Assembly: GCA_015060485.1 (NCBI GenBank)
Contig: SUYI01000041.1
Location: 1 to 33,807, forward strand
Reading direction: 5' to 3'
Source of the DNA: Prevotella sp.
Lineage (GTDB): Bacteria; Bacteroidota; Bacteroidia; Bacteroidales; Bacteroidaceae
Length of the DNA stretch: 33,807 bases
Part shown: piece by piece, positions 14,892-23,561 of the stretch
Numbering within the stretch: the first letter of the stretch is position 1
How the letters are laid out: each line of letters starts with the position of its first letter
Made by a program: the position numbers and the translations under genes
The notes under the pieces: generated by a model
What the model saw: the letters and a program-made list of their open reading frames with translations, nothing else
The model's database searches: none
Told to the model about the DNA's origin: nothing

Positions 14892-17209
14892 TATCGCTCA
14901 ATGCGCAGTAACTCCTTGTCGCCGGGCTTGAAGAGCAAGCCCGTACACTTCTTGGCATCTGCCTTGTAGGCCTTCAGCTCCACCTTGTCCCACTGAATCT
15001 GGTCCGTGCGCTGGGCCAGCGGAGCATGGGGAATCAGCGAGCCGTCGCGCACCAGTATGATGGCGGGAATGCGTCCGGCCTTGATGGTCTGCCAGCCACC
15101 GTCATACACCTTGCCCGTCTGGTAGTCAATCCACTTGCCGCGGGGCAGATACACGTTGCGCTCGTTGCCGCTTTCCAGCAACGGGGCCACCATTATCTGC
15201 GAACCAAACATATACGCATCCTCTACGAGCCAAGCTCCCGGGTCGTCGGGGAATTCCACCAGCAGGGCACGCACCATCGGCAGTCCGCGCTCCGAGCAGT
15301 CCTTCGCCTGAGCATAGACGTACGGCATCAACCGGTATTTCATCTCGGCAGCCTCGCGGAAGGCCTTCGTGAACGACTCGCTGATGAGCCACGGCTCGGT
15401 GGGAGGAGCTCCGTGGGCACGCGTGTGGCTCGACAGGAATCCGAAGGGCAGCCAGCGGCGATAGATGTCCTCGGGCGAGGCCGTCACAAAGCCGCCCATG
15501 TCGTGGCTCCAGAACGAGAAGCCGCTGAGTCCGAACGACAGTCCGCCCCGCAGGTCACCCAGCATGCCGGTATTCGTCGTCGCTGCATCGCCGCCCCAGT
15601 GCAGGGCATAGCGCTGCGAGCCTGCCCATGCCGAACGTGCCCAGATGACACCCTCGCCGGGGTACTGACGCTCTACAGCCTCCCACAATGCCTTGTTATA
15701 GCGCACGGGATACAGGTTGTGTTCATACAGTCCGCCCTTGCCGCTATGGTAGAAACCGTTGTAGGGTGCTGCCTCGCCGAAGTCGCACTTGATGGTCGAC
15801 ACGCCCTGTTTCAACAGCCCCGTAATCTTCGACTGGTACCACGCGACGGTCTGCGGATTCGAGAAGTCCAGCACGGCATCCTCGTACGGCATACCGCCAT
15901 CGGCATTCCGCACGTGGAGATTGTTTCTGACAATCTCACCAAAGAACCGGTTCTTCGGCGTGAAGTACGGCAACTGCCACAGGCACGTGTGGAACCCGTC
16001 GTTGGCCAGCTGTTTCAGCATGGCGACAGGGTCGGGGAAGCGGTCCTTGGCAAACTCGTAGTCGCACTGCCAGTCGACGCCAAACCATCCCGTGTCGAAA
16101 TGGATGACGTCCGACGGAATCTTATGCTTGCGTAATTGTTTGGCAATCTCCAAGCCCTCCTCCTGCGAGAAATAGGTGATGCGGCTCATCCACGTGCCGA
16201 AGGTCCACAGCGGCAGCATGGGCGACTTGCCCGTGATGTCCGTGTATTCGTCGAGGATGTCTTTGGGAGAACCAAAGAACACGAAGAGGTCGAGCTGTTC
16301 GTCGGTCATAAACAGCCGCGTGGCACCGATATACGATGCACCGAAGTCGGCTGTCACCGGTGCCGAGGTGTGCATGAAGATGCCGTATCCGCGGTTCGAG
16401 AAGAAGAACGGCACGGGCTTATACTGTCCGTCCGTCTCCGGTCCCTGCGGGTCGGTGACCATCAGCTGCATCTTCTGCCCCACCTTGTTCAACGCGCCAA
16501 ACGACTCGCCGCCGCCATAGATGCGCTCGCCCGGGGCTATCGTCCACACGGGGTTCACGCTGCGCGAGTTGTCGCTGCCCCGTTTGATGAACGAGAAGGG
16601 CAGCAGCTTCACCTGGCTCGAGTCGTTGTCGATGATGTGGCGTGTCTGCGTCATCACCTTCCCACGGCTGTCCTTCAGCACGATGCGCCATGGGTACTTC
16701 TGTATCTCCACGCTGCCGTAAGGCGTCGCGTACGCGATGGTCTTGCCGTCGCTCATAGAACGCCATGCGCTGGACGTCTTCACCGCCCCGGCCAGCATCA
16801 CGCTCTCGCTGTCCTCGCGTGGCGTATCGATGGGCGATGTCGCCATGCGGATTCTCACGCAGCGCTCGCTCACAAAGTCTATCTTCAGCCTCAGGTTCGG
16901 GTCGTTGTCATACTGCGTGTCGGGGAAGTCCAGCATCTGCATCCGCACCGGCCAGTAGCCGTTCAGGTTGAAAGCCTGACGCGGCGACAGCCGGTAGCGC
17001 TTCCACTGCACCAGTCCCTCGCCCTTCGCCACGTCGAACGACGCCAGCGAGTCGGCCAGAAAATACGTGTTGCTTAAATCCGAGAAATCGCCCGACTGGT
17101 CTTTGGGCATACACTGCAGGTACTGCACCCCTGCCGACGTCACCATCTGCGCCTGTGCCGTCATCGCCACAGCCGCCAGACATAGCATACTGATAATCTT
17201 CTTCATCAT
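14891..17209 (-). CDS. GH31 alpha-xylosidase-like glycoside hydrolase, secreted
   Basis: The product (772 residues) is a family 31 retaining alpha-glycosidase. A signal peptide is present (MMKKIISMLCLAAVAMTAQA). The nucleophile Asp476 lies in KCDFGEAAP and the acid/base Asp541 in HWGGDAATTN, 65 residues apart, close to the spacing in the E. coli YicI alpha-xylosidase. ARSAWAGSQRYALHWGGD closely follows the YicI-type pattern, so removal of alpha-xylose (for example from xyloglucan) is the best guess; alpha-glucosidase activity remains possible. The gene has its own promoter (17240-17247) and lies downstream of the TonB/DUF4876/DUF6850 operon on the same strand, separated by the repeat region. 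It converges on the secreted protein gene at a shared terminator. Confidence 0.92.
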   Translation of the reverse strand: MMKKIISMLCLAAVAMTAQAQMVTSAGVQYLQCMPKDQSGDFSDLSNTYFLADSLASFDVAKGEGLVQWKRYRLSPRQAFNLNGYWPVRMQMLDFPDTQYDNDPNLRLKIDFVSERCVRIRMATSPIDTPREDSESVMLAGAVKTSSAWRSMSDGKTIAYATPYGSVEIQKYPWRIVLKDSRGKVMTQTRHIIDNDSSQVKLLPFSFIKRGSDNSRSVNPVWTIAPGERIYGGGESFGALNKVGQKMQLMVTDPQGPETDGQYKPVPFFFSNRGYGIFMHTSAPVTADFGASYIGATRLFMTDEQLDLFVFFGSPKDILDEYTDITGKSPMLPLWTFGTWMSRITYFSQEEGLEIAKQLRKHKIPSDVIHFDTGWFGVDWQCDYEFAKDRFPDPVAMLKQLANDGFHTCLWQLPYFTPKNRFFGEIVRNNLHVRNADGGMPYEDAVLDFSNPQTVAWYQSKITGLLKQGVSTIKCDFGEAAPYNGFYHSGKGGLYEHNLYPVRYNKALWEAVERQYPGEGVIWARSAWAGSQRYALHWGGDAATTNTGMLGDLRGGLSFGLSGFSFWSHDMGGFVTASPEDIYRRWLPFGFLSSHTRAHGAPPTEPWLISESFTKAFREAAEMKYRLMPYVYAQAKDCSERGLPMVRALLVEFPDDPGAWLVEDAYMFGSQIMVAPLLESGNERNVYLPRGKWIDYQTGKVYDGGWQTIKAGRIPAIILVRDGSLIPHAPLAQRTDQIQWDKVELKAYKADAKKCTGLLFKPGDKELLRIER

Positions 17210-17239
17210 CTTCTATAGTAGGTTAGTTTATTTTCCGCA

Positions 17240-17247
17240 CAAAGGTA
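17240..17247 (-). promoter_or_regulatory. -7 promoter box of the GH31 gene
   Basis: The minus strand reads TACCTTTG, 30 bases before the ATG at 17209. T-rich sequence lies upstream at about 17265-17290. Confidence 0.78.
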
Positions 17248-17395
17248 CGAATTAGCGAGCACAATACAAAACAAAAAAACATTTTTTAGTTTTTATCACT
17301 TTTTACGGGTGGAATGTGCGGAGTATCGAAACCCCCGAAATCTATCACTTCTTTTCACTCGTCCTGAAGAAATATGCATAGCGAGATAGAAAAAC

Positions 17396-17483
17396 GAGCC
17401 GTAATCTCGTTAGGGGTGAGCCGTAATCTCGTTAGGGGTGAGCCGTAATCTCGTCGGGCACGAGACGTAATGTCGTTCGGGAT
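17396..17483. repeat. Tandem array of four 22-bp repeats
   Basis: Units start at 17396, 17418, 17440 and 17462. The first two are identical, the third differs near its end and the fourth is more diverged. The shared core is CGTAATCTCGTTAGGGGTGA. The array lies in the 391-bp gap between the DUF6850 stop and the GH31 promoter, where no gene was found. No open reading frame of its own is credible here. Confidence 0.9.
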
Positions 17484-17494
17484 TACATAGGACT

Positions 17495-17595
17495 GATAAT
17501 TCTGTCGGACGAAATGAAAATTCCGTCGGACGAAACGATAATTCTGTCGGACGAAATGAAAATTCTGTCGGACGAAATGAAAATTCTGTCGTTTC
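17495..17595. repeat. Tandem array of five 21-bp repeats
   Basis: Units start at 17495, 17516, 17537, 17558 and 17579 (the last is partial). The unit core is ATTCTGTCGGACGAAAT, an imperfect palindrome of the form ATTnnGTCnGACnnAAT. The period equals about two turns of the DNA helix, so all dyads face the same side. The array ends about five bases from the stop codon of the DUF6850 gene. Confidence 0.9.
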
Positions 17596-17600
17596 TTGTT

Positions 17601-19268
17601 TCAGAACGTGCAGCCGAGGGCGAGGGAGAGCTGCGTGTGCTGGCTGCCCAGCGAGTAGTCGTAGGTCTCGGTGGCCTTGCGGTAGTCGATGCCGAGGCGG
17701 GCGTGGGTCTTCAGTCGGGTGCCGGGGAAGATGAAGGCGTATTTGACGCGGGCGCCAAGGGTGTATTGCGGGGCTACGAGGTACTGGTATTCGCGCCAGA
17801 GGAAAGCGTCTTGGAGATCATGGGGACGGTTCTGCGTGATACCATTTCCCCTGGAACTTGGATCATCAGAACCGTCCCCGTGATCCAAGGCGAAGATGCC
17901 ATCGGTGTAGGGTTCGCCGGAGCCCTTTTGCCAGGCGGCATTCAGCGTGAACGACCAGACGCCCTGACGCGTCAGAAGGTTGCGGGTGGCAGCAAGGGAG
18001 ATGGTGTTCGTCGTGAGTTGCTGGTGGCGGTAGTAGGGATAGAGGTAGGCCGACTGACGGCGCTCGCCGCGGGTATAGCCTGCCTCGAGGTCCCATGTGG
18101 GCAGCTCGCCCCGGATGCCCCACTGGGCGCGCAGCAGGGTGGAGAAGTCGTACCACTTCTTGGTGCCGGTTTCCACGGGGTCGTAGTATTCGTAGTAGTT
18201 GGCACCGCTGGCGTTGGTAAGCTCGCGGAAGGTCTCGGCGCGGTTGGTGAGGTCTTCGGAAGCGTAGTGAACATCGAGGGTAAACCTCGATGCTCGGACG
18301 GCATAGGTGAGGCGGCCCTGGAGTCGCAGGATGTCGCGCTCGTGGTTGGTATAAGTGATGGTATAGGGCGAGCGGCGGCCATAGTAGCCGGTGGCGTGAC
18401 TGAAGTCTATTGAACTTTGAACATTGAACTTTGAACTTTGAACTTTGTGATTACCGACAGGGGTGAACTCCAGCTGGAGGCTGGCGCCGTGGGAGTCTTC
18501 GAAGAGCGGCATCTCGCGCGACTTGTCGGTGAAACCCTCGTTGCCGAACTGTTCGACACGGCCCATGAAGGCTCCGTAGTCGATGAGCGTCTTATAGACC
18601 CGCTCGCTCTTGCCGTAGGTGCCGAAGTCGACGCTCTCGGTCTGGCGGTGGTAGGTGTAGTCGGCGCCGATGTTGAGCCAGCTGACCACAGGAATGTAGG
18701 TGCCCAGGGTGAGCTGCAGGTCCATGAGCTTGTTCTTATGGCGCAGGTCCTTGTATTTGGCGTAGTTGGCAGCGGTGTAGTCGAGGCGTGCACCGAGCGA
18801 GATGCCCTGATAGATGTCGGCGCCGACACCGCCCACTAAGTGGTAAGTGTCGCGATGCTTGCGGCCGGGGTTGGTCAGCGAGTCTTCGACGAGGTCGAAC
18901 GGCGTGCGGCGCAGCATGAAGGCCGAACCGGTCATGTCGCGACCCGTCCAGTTGTCGTAGCTGATGGCACCGAAGGTCACCACGCGGCGGCTGAGGCGGT
19001 AGAACGACTCGGCACGGACATGGCCCGCGAGGGTGTTGCGCGAGTCGTCGAAATTCACCAGTCCGCCATTGCCTTTGACGAGTGACGCCTCGGCCTCGAC
19101 GATGTTGTCGGCGGCAAAGCGCGTCAGGGCGGCGGCATTGCGATGGGTGAGCCAGGGGTCGGACTGCCGCACAAACTGGTAGTCGCGCAGCAACAGCGAG
19201 TCCTGCGCACTGGCGCTGAGCGCCCCGATGCATGCCAGTAGGGCGAGGGTTATTTTCTGAGTGAGCAT
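17601..19268 (-). CDS. DUF6850-type outer-membrane beta-barrel protein
   Basis: This 555-residue protein has a signal peptide (MLTQKITLALLACIGALSASA, then QDS) and a mature part made of alternating amphipathic strands rich in Tyr, Gly and Arg, ending in SLALGCTF with a terminal Phe, as in outer-membrane barrels. It resembles the uncharacterised DUF6850 family, which I recall as occurring beside DUF4876 and TonB receptor genes. Its start overlaps the end of the DUF4876 gene by 19 bases, so it is the third gene of that operon. Residues about 275-287 (KVQSSKFNVQSS) are encoded by a 7-bp tandem repeat (18411-18445) and look like an insertion between strands. No terminator hairpin was seen downstream; repeat arrays follow at once. 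Confidence 0.8.
   Translation of the reverse strand: MLTQKITLALLACIGALSASAQDSLLLRDYQFVRQSDPWLTHRNAAALTRFAADNIVEAEASLVKGNGGLVNFDDSRNTLAGHVRAESFYRLSRRVVTFGAISYDNWTGRDMTGSAFMLRRTPFDLVEDSLTNPGRKHRDTYHLVGGVGADIYQGISLGARLDYTAANYAKYKDLRHKNKLMDLQLTLGTYIPVVSWLNIGADYTYHRQTESVDFGTYGKSERVYKTLIDYGAFMGRVEQFGNEGFTDKSREMPLFEDSHGASLQLEFTPVGNHKVQSSKFNVQSSIDFSHATGYYGRRSPYTITYTNHERDILRLQGRLTYAVRASRFTLDVHYASEDLTNRAETFRELTNASGANYYEYYDPVETGTKKWYDFSTLLRAQWGIRGELPTWDLEAGYTRGERRQSAYLYPYYRHQQLTTNTISLAATRNLLTRQGVWSFTLNAAWQKGSGEPYTDGIFALDHGDGSDDPSSRGNGITQNRPHDLQDAFLWREYQYLVAPQYTLGARVKYAFIFPGTRLKTHARLGIDYRKATETYDYSLGSQHTQLSLALGCTF
18411..18445 (-). repeat. 7-bp tandem repeat inside the DUF6850 gene
   Basis: Five 7-mers run head to tail on the plus strand: TGAACTT, TGAACAT, then three TGAACTT. 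They encode a low-complexity insert in the barrel protein. Seven is not a multiple of three, so gain or loss of one unit would shift the reading frame. Confidence 0.88.
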
Positions 19269-20572
19269 AGCTGTCGTTCGTGGAAGTCGTTGGTACTGTT
19301 GTTCGTGTCCTGATAGACGATGTGGGCACCCTGGCGGATGGAAGCCTCGGCATCGATGCCGCTGGGGTCGGTGGTGCCGTCGACGCCCAGGCTGTAGCCG
19401 TACACCAGCTTGCCGGCGTTCTCGGGCAGGGTCTCGGTGGCCGACTGGTCGACGTTACGGTAGAGCGAGTGGCCCTGATAGTTGGTGAGCCACACATAGC
19501 CCGCATCGACATCAGCGGTGAGACGCTTCTTGCTGCTGTCTTTGTAGCCCGAGGCAAAGACCTCGATGGCATCGACAATCCAGTCGTTAGGCACCTTCAT
19601 ACATTGTTTCGTCTGGCGCACCTCGCCACCGTCGTACCATGCGTTGTCCATGTTGGACGCATAGAGCGCGGGACTGATGTCGTGTGTCTGGAACACCAGC
19701 AGAGCCGGTGAGGCGACGCTAAGCGGCCAGGCATTACTCTGGCTCCAACGGTAGGCCCGCAGGTAGTGGCTGCTGGGAATGACAGCCGACGGGGTGGGAT
19801 AGTAGCGGGTGTTGTTGTAGCCGCTCTCGGGGTCGTACATGCAGTAGTATTCCTCGTGGGCGAAATTGACGGACTGGCTGTAGGCCTGCGTGTTGTCGAT
19901 GGCTCCGTGGATGTTGACGACGACTTGCGAATAGGGCGCGACGTCGAGCGAGGCAGGGAAATACCAGATGCCGTCGAGCACGGGGGTGAACCCCTCAGAC
20001 TCGTAGGTCAGCCGGCCTTGGGCGTTGTAGTTGCTGTTGGTGGCCTGCGCGTTGTAGGGCGTCAGGAATCCGAAGCACAGGTTGCTGAGTGTGGCGGGCT
20101 GGGCGCTGTTGTTGTAGAGCACGATGTATTTGTCGCACTGCATCTTCGTGGTGCCGTCGTCGGCCAGACAACCGCCGCTGTAGAGTTCCTTGATGACCAG
20201 CTGGCTGGTGCGGATGCTCTTCATCGTGATGGTCACCTGTTGTGTCTGGTTGGTGCGCACGGTGATCTGGCCGGAGGTGCCGTTGAAGTTGTAGGCGACG
20301 CCCTCGCTGGCATAGCCGCCTGTGGCGCTGGCTTCGTAGAGCCCCGGAGTAGTGCGGAACTCGGCTACGCCCTCGGCATTGGTCTGAGCCGTGAAAATGC
20401 TGTTAGTCTGCATGTTGCGCAGTTGGACGGTGAAGTCGGCAGCCTGCCCATCGAGCCCTGTCAGGGTGATGACGACCTCGCCGGTGGAGATGTCGTCGAT
20501 GCGGGGCAGACTGTCGCTTTTGCAACCAGCGAGCAGGGTGACGAGAAAGAACAAAAGGTATATCTTCTTCAT
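19250..20572 (-). CDS. DUF4876-type lipoprotein
   Basis: The 440-residue protein has a lipoprotein signal with lipobox LLAGC (Cys17). Residues about 30-115 form a carboxypeptidase-regulatory-like beta-sandwich (TGEVVITLTGLDG, NAEGVAEFRTTPGLYEA). Residues about 120-230 resemble a lamin-tail-like domain (SQLVIKELYSGG, DKYIVLYNNS). The C-terminal part matches the DUF4876 pattern ending in NDFHERQL. Its ATG overlaps the stop codon of the TonB receptor gene (ATGA), and its end overlaps DUF6850 by 19 bases, which indicates tight coexpression. It probably sits in the outer membrane as partner of the receptor, by analogy with SusD or other receptor-linked lipoproteins (inference). Its biochemical role is unknown. 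Confidence 0.82.
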   Translation of the reverse strand: MKKIYLLFFLVTLLAGCKSDSLPRIDDISTGEVVITLTGLDGQAADFTVQLRNMQTNSIFTAQTNAEGVAEFRTTPGLYEASATGGYASEGVAYNFNGTSGQITVRTNQTQQVTITMKSIRTSQLVIKELYSGGCLADDGTTKMQCDKYIVLYNNSAQPATLSNLCFGFLTPYNAQATNSNYNAQGRLTYESEGFTPVLDGIWYFPASLDVAPYSQVVVNIHGAIDNTQAYSQSVNFAHEEYYCMYDPESGYNNTRYYPTPSAVIPSSHYLRAYRWSQSNAWPLSVASPALLVFQTHDISPALYASNMDNAWYDGGEVRQTKQCMKVPNDWIVDAIEVFASGYKDSSKKRLTADVDAGYVWLTNYQGHSLYRNVDQSATETLPENAGKLVYGYSLGVDGTTDPSGIDAEASIRQGAHIVYQDTNNSTNDFHERQLCSLRK

Positions 20573-23541
20573 AGCTTGAATCTGAGTGAAAGTCCGTAAT
20601 AGTAGCTGGGGATGTAGCCACTGGAGAAGAGTGACGTCTCGAGGTCGGTCTGACTGCTACGCACCGTCTTCATGTTGTTGAAGAAGTTGTTGGCATAGAA
20701 CGACAGGCTGATGTGGTTGCCAATTTCCTTGGTGATGCTGAGGTTGGCGGAATAGTAGCTGCTGATGCGGTTGGGGTTCATCGTGTAGGGATAGTTCGAG
20801 CGGACGATGAGTTTCGTCAGGTCGTTATAGAGCACGGGGTCGTTGTCCTTGGCCCAGAGGAATTTTTCGGCAAAGGGAATGCGCTCGTCGGGATTGCTCC
20901 ACGTGGAGTAGTACTCGGGATAGACGGCGACATACTGGTTTTCGCTCTGGCCGTCGTACGGCGTGCCGGTATACTGGCTGGGGTCGCTGATGACGATGCC
21001 GCGGGTGGCGTCGTCGAACTCGCTGAGCTGGCGGTGGTAGTTGTAGAGCGACGCCTCGATGCGCAGCGCCACGATGAGGCGGAGCTTGGGAATATGTGTC
21101 GTGATGGTGGTGTTGAGGTTCAGCTGCTTCGACAGGCTGCCATTGGCCACAGCGGCATTGGCGGAGTAGCTGGTGGATGTCGCCGCACTGCCTCGGTAGT
21201 AGCCCACGTACTGGTAGGGCTGTCCGTCGCTCATGGTCAGTCCGCTTGACGGCATGTCGGCAAAGAGCACGTCGTCCGTACCTTTATAATAATAGTAGTT
21301 ACCGTCGAAACGCAACGAGGTGCGCAGGGCCTTGATTTGCTGCAAGTCGATGATCCACTCCACGCCATAGCGGTCGAGCGGTGAGGCATTGACGTACTTG
21401 GTATTCGTCAGATAGGTGTTGCGGGCGTTGGCAGGAAGCACCTGTGAGCCCCCGGAACCGCTGACGGTGACGAGACCCGTCTGGCGGTCGATGGCGTAGG
21501 AGCGTTCGTCCAAAGGAATGGTCACACCGTCCAGTGCCGAAGGAGGCGTATACTGATAGGTGAACGGCGTGTAGAGGCTGGTGGCCATGTAGGGATTGCG
21601 CGTGCGATGGTGGAAGGCCGACAGGGAGACGTGCGAGCCTTTGATGTTCATCTCGATGCCCACGTCGGTCTGAAGGGTGTACTGCCACTTCAAGTCAGGG
21701 TTGTAGACGGCCTTCGAGGGGTAGGTGTGGTAGGCGTAAAACGACGTGTTGGCCGTGGTGCTTGGTGAGGCGAAGGCCAGGTGGTCGCTGTAGGCGGGCG
21801 AAGGGTAGAGCACCTGGAAGGAGGGCAGTTTGACGCTCTTGCCCCAGCCGGCATGAATGCTGAGGTCGCGCACGAGGCGGCGGAAGCGGTTTCTCCAGAA
21901 GACATAGCGTCCGTTGATGCGTGGCGAGAGACTGCTCACCGTGCCGTAGTCGGAACCCTTAATCATGGTGATGTCGTCGCGCAGACCGGCTGTCAGCTCG
22001 AAGGTGGACAGCCTGGTGGTGGGGATGATGACTTTTTCCTCGAGGAAGAGCGCCATATTGTGAAGGGTGGGCAGAAGGTCGTAGCGGTATTCGCGCCAGG
22101 TGGGGGCGTAGCGCATGTCGTCGTAGTAGGTGCCGCGGCCGTTGTTGCGGCTGCCGGTATAGTCGATCCCTGCCATCGTGTGACTGGTGACCGGGCCGAG
22201 GTGGCGATTCAGCTCACCCTTCAGACGCAGGTTCCAGTTCATGGGCTTCGAGTCGTTGTAGCGCAACACGTTCCAATAGCCCGTGGGACCTAATATAATG
22301 TTGAATGTTGAGTGTTGAATGTTGAATGGAGAATACTCCTGGGCGATGAAGTAGCCCTCCTCGGTGGTGTGGAGATAGGGTTGGGTGGAGGCGCTGCTGT
22401 TATGGGTCTGACTCTCCGCCTTACGATCGGAGTACGACAGAGCACCACGTAGCGACAGGTTGGTGAGCCAGCGCTTGTTCAACAGCCAGTTAAGTTCGAC
22501 ATGGCCACGAAACGCATTGTCGCGCTGGCGGGAGTAGTCGTCCAACTCTTCGTCGGGGTCAGCCTCGGAATTATAACCACCGATGTTGCCGGTGAAACCA
22601 ACGTTCAGCGTCAGCGGAGTGGTCTGCTGCATGAAGGTCTTCATATAGTGCAGACTCAGGATGTTGCGCTGGTAGGCCGTATGGGGCGAGGCGGCGTCGC
22701 TGAAGGAACGGGCATGCTCGAGTGAGACATTCAGCACGCCACGGTTGTGGCCCAGGCTGAAACCTTTGTTCAAGGCTATCTGACGGGTGTGCTGGTTCAG
22801 CTTGCCCTCGACAATGAAAGGTGACTTGCCCTTGCGGGTGTTCACCTTGACCACACCATTCGACAGGTCACCGTATTCGACCGAGGGAATACCGGTGACC
22901 ACCTCGACACTCTCGATGTTCGACGAGCTGATGGTGCGCGTCGAGGCGCCTGCCGTCTCGTCGATGCTGGCATTGTTGTCGAGACGCATGCCATCAATCT
23001 CGACAGCAGTACCAAACGAGGCGTTGCCCTTCTCCTGACTACCGCTGCGCAGGGCCATACGATTGTCGGTCATGAGGGTGGGGTTGTTGCTCTTGCCGCC
23101 AGGCAGCAGAGTCTGGACGTCACCTAAACTCAGGAGCTGCTGGTTGTCGAGTGCAGCACGGTCGATGGTGTACGACGTGGTGGATTCGTCGCGTTTGCGC
23201 TTGGCGGTGACGGTCACCTCGTCCAGCATCAGGTTGTCCTCTTTCAGTTTCAGATTCAGGTTCGTTACATCGTTGTTGACGGTGACGGATAACGTGCGCT
23301 TCTGATAGCCTAAGCACTGGATGGTCAGCGTCAGACGACCCTTGCCGACACCCTTGATGGCGAAATGGCCCTTGTCATCGGTAATGGCCCAAAGCTTACC
23401 TTCGGCTATCAGGATGCTGGCATATTCGATGGGTTTCCCGGTATCGTCGCTGACTACCTTGCCGCTCAGGGTAATCTGCGCGGAGGCCTGACAGAGCAGA
23501 ACGATTAGCATGAATACAATGCTTGATATGCGATGAGTCAT
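20569..23541 (-). CDS. TonB-dependent outer-membrane receptor, ligand unknown
   Basis: The 990-residue protein has a signal peptide (MTHRISSIVFMLIVLLCQASA). A carboxypeptidase-regulatory-like domain follows (about 23-105; ITLSGKVVSDDTGKPIEYAS), then a plug domain with DEVTVTAKRKR, IESVEVVTGIPSVEYGDLSNG and VVKVNTRKG, and a 22-strand-type barrel ending in YYGLSLRFKL. It lacks a neighbouring SusD and reads more like a general TonB receptor than a SusC. It is the first gene of the operon with DUF4876 and DUF6850. About residues 405-416 (FNIQHSTFNII) come from a 7-bp tandem repeat in a barrel loop. The ligand could be a metal complex, cofactor or glycan; nothing in the sequence decides. Confidence 0.92.
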   Translation of the reverse strand: MTHRISSIVFMLIVLLCQASAQITLSGKVVSDDTGKPIEYASILIAEGKLWAITDDKGHFAIKGVGKGRLTLTIQCLGYQKRTLSVTVNNDVTNLNLKLKEDNLMLDEVTVTAKRKRDESTTSYTIDRAALDNQQLLSLGDVQTLLPGGKSNNPTLMTDNRMALRSGSQEKGNASFGTAVEIDGMRLDNNASIDETAGASTRTISSSNIESVEVVTGIPSVEYGDLSNGVVKVNTRKGKSPFIVEGKLNQHTRQIALNKGFSLGHNRGVLNVSLEHARSFSDAASPHTAYQRNILSLHYMKTFMQQTTPLTLNVGFTGNIGGYNSEADPDEELDDYSRQRDNAFRGHVELNWLLNKRWLTNLSLRGALSYSDRKAESQTHNSSASTQPYLHTTEEGYFIAQEYSPFNIQHSTFNIILGPTGYWNVLRYNDSKPMNWNLRLKGELNRHLGPVTSHTMAGIDYTGSRNNGRGTYYDDMRYAPTWREYRYDLLPTLHNMALFLEEKVIIPTTRLSTFELTAGLRDDITMIKGSDYGTVSSLSPRINGRYVFWRNRFRRLVRDLSIHAGWGKSVKLPSFQVLYPSPAYSDHLAFASPSTTANTSFYAYHTYPSKAVYNPDLKWQYTLQTDVGIEMNIKGSHVSLSAFHHRTRNPYMATSLYTPFTYQYTPPSALDGVTIPLDERSYAIDRQTGLVTVSGSGGSQVLPANARNTYLTNTKYVNASPLDRYGVEWIIDLQQIKALRTSLRFDGNYYYYKGTDDVLFADMPSSGLTMSDGQPYQYVGYYRGSAATSTSYSANAAVANGSLSKQLNLNTTITTHIPKLRLIVALRIEASLYNYHRQLSEFDDATRGIVISDPSQYTGTPYDGQSENQYVAVYPEYYSTWSNPDERIPFAEKFLWAKDNDPVLYNDLTKLIVRSNYPYTMNPNRISSYYSANLSITKEIGNHISLSFYANNFFNNMKTVRSSQTDLETSLFSSGYIPSYYYGLSLRFKL
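22297..22328 (-). repeat. 7-bp tandem repeat inside the TonB receptor gene
   Basis: On the plus strand the units are AATGTTG, AATGTTG, AGTGTTG, AATGTTG and a partial fifth. They encode part of a loop of the barrel. As in the DUF6850 gene, one unit more or less would shift the frame. Confidence 0.85.
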
Positions 23542-23561
23542 TACGATGATGTATTTGGCCG

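Noticed and set aside
15026..17077. Two long plus-strand open frames opposite GH31
   Set aside because: They are His/Arg/Val-rich antisense frames caused by GC-rich codons of GH31.
17396..17595. CRISPR array
   Set aside because: Units are directly tandem with no unique spacers, and no cas genes are present.
17514..18413. 299-codon plus-strand open frame starting in the 21-bp array
   Set aside because: Its start is just repeat sequence read as a 7-residue repeat, and the rest is antisense to the DUF6850 gene.
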